From: Bacillota bacterium
Lineage (GTDB): Bacteria > Bacillota > Clostridia > Tissierellales > Peptoniphilaceae
Assembly (NCBI GenBank): GCA_023394045.1
Contig: JAEXBN010000033.1
Location: 1 to 24,031 of the forward strand
Length of the DNA stretch: 24,031 nucleotides
Reading direction: 5' to 3'
Part shown: positions 7,985 to 15,143 of the stretch, in pieces
Numbering within the stretch: the first letter of the stretch is position 1
Layout: every line of letters begins with the position of its first letter
Notes under the pieces: model-generated
Databases searched by the model: none
Seen by the model: only the letters and a program-made list of their open reading frames with translations
Told to the model about the DNA's origin: nothing
Translations under genes and position numbers: made by a program

Positions 7985-8128
7985 ATGACACTCATCTATC
8001 AGGGCTTGCTGCTCATTGTGCTTGTCTTTACCGTATGGAATCTGTTCACGGAGAAAAAATTCTGGGAGCAGATGAATGCTGCGCTCGTCATCATTCCGGT
8101 GTTGCTCCGGATCCTGATGATTAAGTAG
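7985..8128 (+). CDS. 47-residue membrane miniprotein between permease and zinc hydrolase
   Basis: ATG at 7985 has the site AAGGAGG at ideal spacing, overlapping the permease stop. The peptide has two hydrophobic stretches (about residues 4-17 and 31-45) around a charged hinge FTEKKFWEQ, so a two-helix hairpin is likely. It lies tightly between two well-supported genes, with 10-15 bp gaps, which argues for real translation. I do not recognise a family. It could be a small subunit of the neighbouring lone TRAP-like permease, but it is far shorter than DctQ (about 150-200 residues, four helices), so this is a guess. Confidence 0.7.
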   Translation: MTLIYQGLLLIVLVFTVWNLFTEKKFWEQMNAALVIIPVLLRILMIK

Positions 8129-8143
8129 AAGAAAGGAGTGGTT

Positions 8144-9418
8144 ATGACAGAAGCGAATGAACGCGCCGGAATGAACCGCCCTTCTTCGGCGGAACCGGCG
8201 GCCGGAGTTTCTGCTCCTAAAGTGTCGCGTCTCAATCTTGGCGCGCTTCCGGGCGGACGGATCACAGCAGTCGTGCTGCTTGTTGTCGCGCTCATCATTG
8301 CCGGTGTGACTGGGCAGAACTTTCTTTCCCTCCATAATCTGCCCTATATCACACCCGGCAGCGGTGTGAGCCGGGTCGCGATGTTGTCGGATTATTCACC
8401 GGAGCTCAAAGGAAGCCATGGGGATACCCCCATCTATGTGATGGAGGGAGCGGAGCCGGGCGGAAAGATGCTGTTGATCGGCGGAACGCATCCCAATGAG
8501 CCATCCGGCCATCTGGGCGCGGTGTTGTTCCTGCAGAATGCGAAGGTGACCAAAGGAACCGTCTACGTGATTCCCTACGCGAATCGTTCGGCGTTCACGC
8601 ATAATGATCCGCAGGAAGCGGCTCCGCAGGCATTGAATATTCCGACCCCGCAGGGCAATGCCGTCGTGCGCTACGGATCCCGCGCGACGAACCCCATCGA
8701 CTCGTGGCCGGATCCGGATGTGTACATCCATACCTCTGGACAAAAGCTGTCCGGTTCAGAGACGCGCAACCTCAATCGCGCGTATCCAGGACGCATCGAC
8801 GGAACGTTTACGGAACGCGTCACGTATGCGATCACGAACTTGATTCAGAAGGAAGGCGTCAATCTGACCTTCGATCTGCATGAATCGTCGCCGGAATATC
8901 CGGTGAACAACGCGACCGTAGCGCATGAGAAAGCGATGAATATTGCCGCAGAGGGCGTGATCAATCTCCAGTCCATGGGCATCGAGATGAGTTTGGAGCC
9001 GTCGCCGAGCAATTTGCATGGTCTGACGCACCGTGAGCTGGGCGATTATACCGATACGTACCCCCTGCTGATGGAGACGCCGAACGCGAGCCAGGGGCGC
9101 CTGCGCGGGGTCACCGATGAAGCGAGCGCTTTAACCGGGATCGATCCGATGTATGTCTATGCGGCGCGGCTGGGCTTTGTGTATGTGCCCTATGATGAAA
9201 AAGGGCATCCTATCGAAGAGCGCGTCGGCCGCCATCTGGAAGGGATCATTCAGTATACGGCGGCATACACGAATCAGAATCCGGAGATGCCGATTGAATT
9301 TGAGAATGTGCCCACCTATGAGCAGCTCTTCGCGTCGGAGGAAGGCGCGCCGCTGGGCGGGTCGCGTCTGGGTCAGTTCATGTTGCCGACGACACAATAC
9401 GAGAGCGATTTGAAGTAA
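8144..9418 (+). CDS. Membrane-anchored AspA/AstE-type zinc hydrolase (long form)
   Basis: 424 residues. An N-terminal tail of ~38 residues is followed by one membrane helix (about 40-57), leaving the catalytic domain outside. The domain shows the succinylglutamate desuccinylase/aspartoacylase (M14-like) metal site: GGTHPNEPSG with His116 and Glu119, then RNLNRAYPG (208-216), then FDLHESSPE with zinc ligand His246, and a candidate catalytic Glu in METPNAS (310-315). Family enzymes cleave acyl-amino acid amide bonds; here, beside gamma-glutamyltransferase and pgsBC, cleavage of gamma-glutamyl chains is a reasonable inference. The ATG at 8144 follows AAAGGAG; an in-frame GTG at 8138 abuts that site and was rejected. 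A second, shorter member of the same family follows. Confidence 0.78.
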   Translation: MTEANERAGMNRPSSAEPAAGVSAPKVSRLNLGALPGGRITAVVLLVVALIIAGVTGQNFLSLHNLPYITPGSGVSRVAMLSDYSPELKGSHGDTPIYVMEGAEPGGKMLLIGGTHPNEPSGHLGAVLFLQNAKVTKGTVYVIPYANRSAFTHNDPQEAAPQALNIPTPQGNAVVRYGSRATNPIDSWPDPDVYIHTSGQKLSGSETRNLNRAYPGRIDGTFTERVTYAITNLIQKEGVNLTFDLHESSPEYPVNNATVAHEKAMNIAAEGVINLQSMGIEMSLEPSPSNLHGLTHRELGDYTDTYPLLMETPNASQGRLRGVTDEASALTGIDPMYVYAARLGFVYVPYDEKGHPIEERVGRHLEGIIQYTAAYTNQNPEMPIEFENVPTYEQLFASEEGAPLGGSRLGQFMLPTTQYESDLK

Positions 9419-9420
9419 AA

Positions 9421-9443
9421 CGAGTCAGCTTGCTGCGGACTCG
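9421..9443 (+). other. Short intercistronic hairpin between the two zinc hydrolase genes
   Basis: CGAGTC (9421-9426) pairs with GACTCG (9438-9443) around an 11-nt loop, just after the stop codon. There is no T run, so it is not a terminator by usual criteria. It may mark a processing or stability site in the 54-bp gap. Confidence 0.25.
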
Positions 9444-9472
9444 CCACTACAGTCAGCATCGGAGAGGGGGAG

Positions 9473-10324
9473 ATGATGGATGGTGGACATGATCCGACGC
9501 GCCTTCGATGCCTCCGGCGCGCCGCCCTCTTCGTGCTTCTTCTTTTGCTGATCGTCTCATTTTGGCGCACCAAGGGAGAGATCAAATCGGGTTCGGCGCT
9601 GGATCTGGAATCCATCGGATCTGAGCCGGCTGCGCCCCATGTGGTGGAAACCACAGCGATTTCGGAGGACGCTGCGCTTCCGCTGCTCTTTTGCCGGAGA
9701 GCGACAGAATCCGGCGCGGTCGTGCTGATCGTCGCGGGGATTCATGGCGATGAGCCGGCTTCTTTTGAAGCGGCTGAGCAGCTGAAGAAGATGCCGCTGG
9801 ATCGTGGAATTTTGTACATTCTTTCACCGGTCAACGTGATCGGAGCGAAAAATCATGAACGTCGTTTCGGAGATCATGATCTGAATCGCGCTTTTCCGGG
9901 CGACGCACAGGGGGACGAAGCGGAGCGTGCGGCAGCGGTACTGATGCGGGTCATCCGCCAGATTCAGCCAGATTTGATTCTGGATTTGCATGAAGCGCGA
10001 GCTCATGAAGCGCCGGTGGATTTTCTGGGCAATTCTTTAATCTTTACGGAGCTTGGGGATGTGAGCGAATCGTTCTTTTCTCTTGTTGCCGACCCTGAAA
10101 CGGAGGCGGGAATCTCTGTTCCGATCAACACGTTTTCTCCGGGTGTGGCGGGAAGTTTGAACCGTGTGGCGGCGGAACAATATCGGATTCCGGTTTTGAC
10201 GGTGGAAAGCTTTCAGGGAGAAGCGATGGAGCAGAGAATTCATTTTCATCAAAGAATTGTCGGCTATTTTTTGCATCAGATGAAGATGCAGGATAGTCAG
10301 GAGATCACAGTTGAAACACCATAG
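9473..10324 (+). CDS. Membrane-anchored AspA/AstE-type zinc hydrolase (short form)
   Basis: 283 residues. An Arg-rich start and one hydrophobic helix (about 18-31) predict a membrane-tethered extracellular protein. The M14-like aspartoacylase/desuccinylase site is complete: IVAGIHGDEPAS with His91 and Glu94, HDLNRAFPG (135-143), LILDLHEAR with His173, and a possible catalytic Glu in LTVESFQGE near the C-terminus. It is clearly related to the preceding 424-residue protein in fold and motif order but differs in length and surrounding sequence, so the two probably differ in substrate or product. The ATG at 9473 sits directly after a GGAGAGGGGGAG purine run; ATG at 9476 is an alternative. The next gene, ggt, starts 18 bp downstream. 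Confidence 0.77.
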   Translation: MMDGGHDPTRLRCLRRAALFVLLLLLIVSFWRTKGEIKSGSALDLESIGSEPAAPHVVETTAISEDAALPLLFCRRATESGAVVLIVAGIHGDEPASFEAAEQLKKMPLDRGILYILSPVNVIGAKNHERRFGDHDLNRAFPGDAQGDEAERAAAVLMRVIRQIQPDLILDLHEARAHEAPVDFLGNSLIFTELGDVSESFFSLVADPETEAGISVPINTFSPGVAGSLNRVAAEQYRIPVLTVESFQGEAMEQRIHFHQRIVGYFLHQMKMQDSQEITVETP

Positions 10325-10342
10325 GAGGAAAGGGAGGAAACG

Positions 10343-12175
10343 ATGAAAAAGCGTTTACGTATTCAGCGCTGGCTGGCGATGCTGCTGGCCGTGGCGATGG
10401 TGCTGACGGCTTGCGGGTCAGGCGGAAACACGTCCTCAACACCCGCTTCGACGCCGGAGGCCGCAAGCGAGACCGCAGCAAGCTCAGAAGAAACGCCAAA
10501 GCTCACCCCGGCGTACAGCACGGAAGGGTTTGAGACGGTGGATGCGGATGGAAACCGCATCGTGACCGGCCGTGATGCGACCGGAAAAGAAGAAATGGCG
10601 GTGGCTTCAAAATACGAAGTTTCACAGGTCGGAGCCGAAATCATGGAAAAAGGCGGAAATGCCGTCGATGCGGCGGTGGCGATGAGCTTTGCCTTGGGGG
10701 TCGTGGAACCGTTCAGCAACGGGATGGGAGGCGGCGGAATCGCCACCATCCATACGGCGGATGGAAAGGATACCTTTATTGATTTCCGTGAAGTCGCACC
10801 GAAGGGCGCGACGCTGGATCTGTATGTGGACGCGGAAGGAAAGAGCAACACCAACAACATGAACGGCGGTCTGGCTTCCGGCGTTCCGGGGTTGGTTGAC
10901 GGGATGCTCTACATGCTGGATAAGTATGGTACGATGGATCGCGCGGAAGTGCTGGCGCCGGCCATTAAGATCGCGAGCCAAGGATTTGTCGTTTCACAGT
11001 ATTTTGCCAACGTGATCAGCGATGCCTTTGAGACGGCGCAGAAATTCCCGGAAATGCAATCGGTCTATTTCAGTCCGGAGGGGCTTCCCTGGCAGGTGGG
11101 CGATGTGATCAACAATCCCAAGATGGCCGAGACGCTTCAGGCGATTGCGGATCAGGGGCGCGACGGGTTCTATACCGGCGACGTGGCGCAGGCGATCGTC
11201 GATTCCGTGAAGGAATACGATGGCGTGATGACGATGGACGATTTGGCGAATTACCATGCGCAGGAGCTGGCTCCGGTGACCGGGGAATATCGAGGATATC
11301 AAGTGATTTCTTCTCCGCCGCCGAGCTCGGGCGGAACCCATCTCATCGAAATTCTGAACATCATGGAGAATTTTGATATTGGCAGCATGAAGATTAATAG
11401 CCCGGAGTACATCCATACGCTGACCGAGGCCTTCAAGCTGGCTTTTGCGGATCGGGCTCGCTATATGGCGGACACCGCCTTTACGGAAGTGCCGCTGAAC
11501 GGGCTGACCAGCCAGGAATACGCCGATGAGCGCGCGAAGCTCATCGATCCGGCGAAAGCACAAGAAGAAGCGGTCGAGGGCGATCCGACGGTCTTCGAAC
11601 ACACGGATACGAGTCACTTCTCCGTGGCGGACAAAGCTGGAAACCTCGTCGCCGTGACACAGACGATCAACGGATACTTCGGTTCCGGCGTCATGGTCAA
11701 GGGTCATGGCTTTATGATGAACAACCAGATGGGCGACTTTTCAACGGATGCCAAGAGCGTCAACAAGATCGAACCGGGAAAGAAGCCGCTGAGCTCCATG
11801 TCGCCGACGATCGTGCTGGATAAAGAGGGCAAGCCGTTCCTGATCACCGGGACTCCGGGCGGAACGAAGATTTTTGAGGGCATCGTTCAGGGGATCAGCC
11901 GTGTAATCGATCACCAGCTTCCGCTTTTGGATGCGGTTTCCATTCCGAAGTTCTGGAACACGTCCAATAAGGACAAGATCACTTACGAAGCGCCGCTCAA
12001 GGGCTATGAGGAATATGCGATCACACCGGAGACGATCAAGGCGCTGACCGATATGGGTCATAAGGAACCCGAGGTTCAGTCTTCCGGCGCGATGCAGTCC
12101 ATCATGTTCATGCCGGATGGCTCGCTTTATGGTGTCGGCGATCCGCGTCAGGATGGCAAAGCGGTCGGCAAATAA
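10343..12175 (+). CDS. ggt: Gamma-glutamyltransferase, lipoprotein form (CapD-like role likely)
   Basis: 610 residues. The signal ends in LTAC, predicting lipid anchoring at Cys24, followed by a Ser/Thr/Ala linker to about 60. The Ntn-hydrolase proenzyme then runs to the end. The large-subunit part has EKGGNAVDAAVAMSFALG and an Arg in DFREVAP that matches the substrate-carboxylate arginine. Autocleavage is expected before Thr423 in DTSHFSVADKAGN, the aligned nucleophile; NNQMGDFS and PLSSMSPTIV follow, and TGTPGG lies in the small subunit. It cleaves or transfers gamma-glutamyl bonds outside the cell. Next to pgsBCW, a function like Bacillus anthracis CapD (trimming or anchoring of polyglutamate) is more likely than glutathione use. 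Start ATG follows AGGAAAGGGAGG. Confidence 0.92.
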   Translation: MKKRLRIQRWLAMLLAVAMVLTACGSGGNTSSTPASTPEAASETAASSEETPKLTPAYSTEGFETVDADGNRIVTGRDATGKEEMAVASKYEVSQVGAEIMEKGGNAVDAAVAMSFALGVVEPFSNGMGGGGIATIHTADGKDTFIDFREVAPKGATLDLYVDAEGKSNTNNMNGGLASGVPGLVDGMLYMLDKYGTMDRAEVLAPAIKIASQGFVVSQYFANVISDAFETAQKFPEMQSVYFSPEGLPWQVGDVINNPKMAETLQAIADQGRDGFYTGDVAQAIVDSVKEYDGVMTMDDLANYHAQELAPVTGEYRGYQVISSPPPSSGGTHLIEILNIMENFDIGSMKINSPEYIHTLTEAFKLAFADRARYMADTAFTEVPLNGLTSQEYADERAKLIDPAKAQEEAVEGDPTVFEHTDTSHFSVADKAGNLVAVTQTINGYFGSGVMVKGHGFMMNNQMGDFSTDAKSVNKIEPGKKPLSSMSPTIVLDKEGKPFLITGTPGGTKIFEGIVQGISRVIDHQLPLLDAVSIPKFWNTSNKDKITYEAPLKGYEEYAITPETIKALTDMGHKEPEVQSSGAMQSIMFMPDGSLYGVGDPRQDGKAVGK

Positions 12176-12268
12176 ATGGTCGGCAATCGCCGGCAAAGAA
12201 GAGATCCCTTTTGTTGGGAATCCTTTTTGTTGGAATGAGTCCTTTTTATGGGGATAATGGAAACAAGT

Positions 12269-12300
12269 GCCGGCTCTGCGGTTGCGGAGTCGGCCTTTTT
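12269..12300 (+). terminator. Terminator between ggt and pgsB
   Basis: An 11-bp stem (12269-12279 with 12284-12294, including two G-U pairs) with a 4-nt loop is followed by TTTTT. It implies that pgsBCW has its own promoter or depends on readthrough. The 219-bp gap also contains a 14-bp tandem repeat; I see no convincing promoter. Confidence 0.8.
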
Positions 12301-12310
12301 GTGGTGAGGC

Positions 12311-12366
12311 TGTTGCGGCGGGATCGTTGCGGCGGGATCGTTACGGCGGGACTGTTGCGGAGAGAC
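12311..12366. repeat. 14-bp tandem repeat, 4 copies, upstream of pgsB
   Basis: Four consecutive 14-bp units with consensus YGTTGCGGCGGGAT; the first two differ at one base, the fourth is the most diverged. The array sits between the ggt terminator and the pgsB ribosome site. The unit is not a multiple of three and no gene covers it. Confidence 0.85.
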
Positions 12367-12394
12367 CGAACCACAGCGTTGTCGGGAGGAGCAG

Positions 12395-13561
12395 ATGGAA
12401 CAAGGACAACTCATGCTGGGGATTGTGACGGGCGGCATGCTGATGCTGCTTCTCCTCTTTCTGGTTCGAGAGCAATATCGCTGCACAACGGCTAGGCGCA
12501 AGATTCCGGTCGTCGTGCACGTCAATGGCATCCGGGGGAAATCGTCGGTTTCCCGGTTGATTGATGCGGGATTGCGTGAAGGGGGATGGCGCGTGTTCTG
12601 TAAAACGACGGGAACCGTCCCTCTGATTCGGGATGTGTCGGGACAGATTCGCCCCGTGCACCGGAGGGGACACGCCAAAATTAAGGAGCAGGTAGAGATT
12701 CTGGAGGCTGCGGCGCAGGACGGAGCGGATGTGCTGGTCGTGGAGTGCATGGCCGTTGCGCCGTCTCTGCAGAAGGTGGCGCAGCACCGCATTCTTCAGG
12801 CACAGTACGTGGTGATTACCAATGCGCGGCTGGATCATACGGAGGAGATGGGAGCGACGCGCCGCCGCATTGCGCGGTCTCTGGCGGAGACGGTTCCGCG
12901 CCATGGGGTGTTGGTGACCGGCGAAAAACGATATGTGGATGTCTTTCGAGCGGCGGCGGAGCAGCGCCATACGGAGGTTCGGGTTGCAGACGCGCAGCAT
13001 TTAGACCGCAGGCGTGCGGAGACCATTGATTTTCCGGAGAACGTAGCATGCGCCGTAGCCGTCTGCGCGGCGCTGGGCGTGGAGGAAGAAACGGCGCTCC
13101 GAGGAATGCGCTCTTTTGTCCCAGATCCCTATGCGGTGTTCTCCTGCGTGCTGCCAGGAGGCGCAGTTTTTATCAACGGGATGTCCGCCAATGATCCGGA
13201 TTCTTCTGCGGAGGTGTATCAGCGGGAACGGCATCGGATGGACGCGCAAGGGACGCTGCATCTGGAGAGCCGGCGTCTGGTGCTTTTGATCAACAATCGC
13301 CCCGATCGCGGATACCGCGCGCATCATATGGTGATGCTGGCGAAAAAGCTCCAGCCAGACCACATTTTAATTGCCGGGTCGTACCGGAAAGCGATGGCTC
13401 GTGCGCTCCGCATGTTTTCTCTGAGCCTGGTGGATCGGCTTGATGTTTCGGCGGTGGCGGCCTTTGGACCGGACACGTGTATTTTCGCCGCGGGAAATAT
13501 TGCCAATGGTGGGGCGGCGCTTTTGGATGACATACGGCAAAAGAAGGTGACTTATGTATGA
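12395..13561 (+). CDS. pgsB: Poly-gamma-glutamate synthase, ATP-dependent amide ligase subunit
   Basis: 388 residues, the length expected of PgsB/CapB. An N-terminal membrane helix (about 6-25) is followed by a Mur-ligase-like domain: the ATP loop is NGIRGKSSV (44-52), then FCKTTGT, VLVVECMAV, and ITNARLDHTEEMG, all PgsB hallmarks. It activates the C-terminal carboxylate of the chain as acyl-phosphate and joins glutamate through the gamma-carboxyl group at the inner membrane face. The ATG follows GGGAGGAG. The stop overlaps the pgsC start by 8 nt, indicating translational coupling. CapB is the equivalent name when the polymer is a capsule; whether the polymer here is anchored or released is unknown. 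Confidence 0.95.
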   Translation: MEQGQLMLGIVTGGMLMLLLLFLVREQYRCTTARRKIPVVVHVNGIRGKSSVSRLIDAGLREGGWRVFCKTTGTVPLIRDVSGQIRPVHRRGHAKIKEQVEILEAAAQDGADVLVVECMAVAPSLQKVAQHRILQAQYVVITNARLDHTEEMGATRRRIARSLAETVPRHGVLVTGEKRYVDVFRAAAEQRHTEVRVADAQHLDRRRAETIDFPENVACAVAVCAALGVEEETALRGMRSFVPDPYAVFSCVLPGGAVFINGMSANDPDSSAEVYQRERHRMDAQGTLHLESRRLVLLINNRPDRGYRAHHMVMLAKKLQPDHILIAGSYRKAMARALRMFSLSLVDRLDVSAVAAFGPDTCIFAAGNIANGGAALLDDIRQKKVTYV

Positions 13562-13979
13562 TGGGATCATGACGCTCAGCATTTTTCTCAGCTTGTTTTA
13601 CTATGAATTCGTCGGCATCGCGCCAAGCGGGCTGATCGTTCCCGGATATATCGCCCTAAATGCCGCACAGCCGGAAAAGATTCTTTTTACGTTTCTGATC
13701 GCTTTGATGACGTATGCGCTGGTGCGCCTGCTCTCCCGTTTTCTCATCATTTACGGGAAGCGTCAGTTTGCGCTCTGTGTCGGCGTAGCGATTCTTTTGA
13801 ATCTGTTGATCGGCCAGGTGCTTTTTCAGAATGAATGGTCTGTGATCGGCCGGATGATTGCCGGAATCATGGCAAATGCCTGGATTCGTGACGGACTCAT
13901 GAAATCCGCATTATCGTTGATTGTTGTCGTGCTGTTGCTGCTGGTGGTCATGCTGGCGTTCGGTGGATCGCTCTTTTAG
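13554..13979 (+). CDS. pgsC: Poly-gamma-glutamate synthase membrane subunit PgsC
   Basis: 141 residues, almost wholly hydrophobic with four or five membrane helices. The N-terminal region with FYYEFVGIAPSGLIVPGYIA is the most conserved PgsC/CapC segment. PgsC pairs with PgsB to form the synthase and probably the export path. The ATG overlaps the end of pgsB by 8 nt and is preceded by AAGAAGGTG within pgsB. The stop is 15 bp before pgsW. Length and motif are normal for the family. Confidence 0.94.
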   Translation: MYDGIMTLSIFLSLFYYEFVGIAPSGLIVPGYIALNAAQPEKILFTFLIALMTYALVRLLSRFLIIYGKRQFALCVGVAILLNLLIGQVLFQNEWSVIGRMIAGIMANAWIRDGLMKSALSLIVVVLLLLVVMLAFGGSLF

Positions 13980-13994
13980 GAGCAGGAGGCGCTC

Positions 13995-15143
13995 ATGAAG
14001 TGGGTTCAAACCGGTCGGGTGCAGCCGGAGATGAAGCGTTTTATCGCTCGTGCGGTGATGACGATCGTCGCGCTGGGGCTTCTTGTGGTTCTTTTATGGA
14101 GCAGCCGACACCGCGTCCGGACCTCCTATGCAGAACAGCAGATTCATGCGGCAGAGCAGATGAAGACGCTCAGTGCGCAGGTGCGTGCTTATAAAGCGGA
14201 GGCGGGGATTCCTTTGTCCAAAGAAGACCGGCAGCAGACCGGGCTTTTAGGGGAGGACTACCATTCCTATACGACATCGCTGGGGGATCCGGCGGCAAAG
14301 CGGACCTCGACAGATCCGGATATGGCGGCTCTGATGGTGCGGTATTTTCATCAATTGCATCTGAAACCGGGAGATCGGATCGGTCTGGCCTTTTCCGGCT
14401 CATTTCCCGGACTCAATCTGGCGACGTTGGCCGCTAGTGAGCAGATGCAGCTGAATCCGGTGATTTGTTCCAGCTTCGGGGCATCCACATTTGGAGCCAA
14501 TCAGCCGGAACTTTCCTTTCCGGAACTGCTGCACCGGCTGGTGGAGGATGGTCTGCTCTCCAAGGACAGCGATCTGGTGACGCTGGGCGGAGATGCGGAT
14601 GTGCTGAAGGATAAAGAAGAGGAACAAATCCGCTTTGTGGTGGAACGCTATCAGTCTCTGGGACTTCCGCTGTATCAGGAGCCGGATGAGCAGAAAAATG
14701 TGGCATACAAAGGGCGTTTTTTCCAGAAGGATGGTCCGATCCGCGCCTTTGTCGCGGTGGGAGGAAATATGACGTTTTTCGGGCGGAACGCGGGGACGCT
14801 GGCCAATCATCAGGGCATCCTCTATCCCGGAACCATCCGGAATGTCTATGGCTCAAAGGATGGGCTTTTGGGCTATTTTTTGCATCAAAATATTCCGGTG
14901 ATCCATATGCTGAATTTGAAAAAAATCGTTGCGGATGCCGGATTGCCTTTTGATCCCATGGAGTTTCAGCCGACGGGATCGTCTGCGATCTATTTTGAAA
15001 CACACACCTCTCCTGCGCTGGCGATCGGCGGGCTGCTGCTTATCGCAGCGGTTTCTTTATGGGTTTGGATCGATGATCGGCGGAAGATTGCTCTCGAACG
15101 AACAGAAGAGGAGGAAACCGGTGATGCCCCAGCAGCCTTCTGA
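13995..15143 (+). CDS. pgsW: Poly-gamma-glutamate system protein PgsW
   Basis: 382 residues. One membrane helix near the N-terminus (about 16-36) and one near the C-terminus (around 338-356, ALAIGGLLLIAAVSLWVW) bracket a large domain that should face outside. That domain has RIGLAFSGSFPGLNLATLAA, CSSFGASTFGANQPELSFP, LGGDADV and VGGNMTFFGRN, a glycine-rich pattern I associate with the polyglutamate system protein found beside pgsB and pgsC in some Clostridia and Fusobacteria. Its biochemical role is unknown. No PgsA/CapA metallophosphatase-like gene is in the window, so PgsW may take that place. The ATG follows AGGAGCAGGAGG. Its last 20 nt overlap the histidine kinase gene. Confidence 0.82.
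   Translation: MKWVQTGRVQPEMKRFIARAVMTIVALGLLVVLLWSSRHRVRTSYAEQQIHAAEQMKTLSAQVRAYKAEAGIPLSKEDRQQTGLLGEDYHSYTTSLGDPAAKRTSTDPDMAALMVRYFHQLHLKPGDRIGLAFSGSFPGLNLATLAASEQMQLNPVICSSFGASTFGANQPELSFPELLHRLVEDGLLSKDSDLVTLGGDADVLKDKEEEQIRFVVERYQSLGLPLYQEPDEQKNVAYKGRFFQKDGPIRAFVAVGGNMTFFGRNAGTLANHQGILYPGTIRNVYGSKDGLLGYFLHQNIPVIHMLNLKKIVADAGLPFDPMEFQPTGSSAIYFETHTSPALAIGGLLLIAAVSLWVWIDDRRKIALERTEEEETGDAPAAF

Noticed and set aside
14929..15123. Longer N-terminus for the histidine kinase starting inside pgsW
   Set aside because: That stretch is the shadow of pgsW; AGGAGG at 15109-15114 sets the start at 15121 or 15124.
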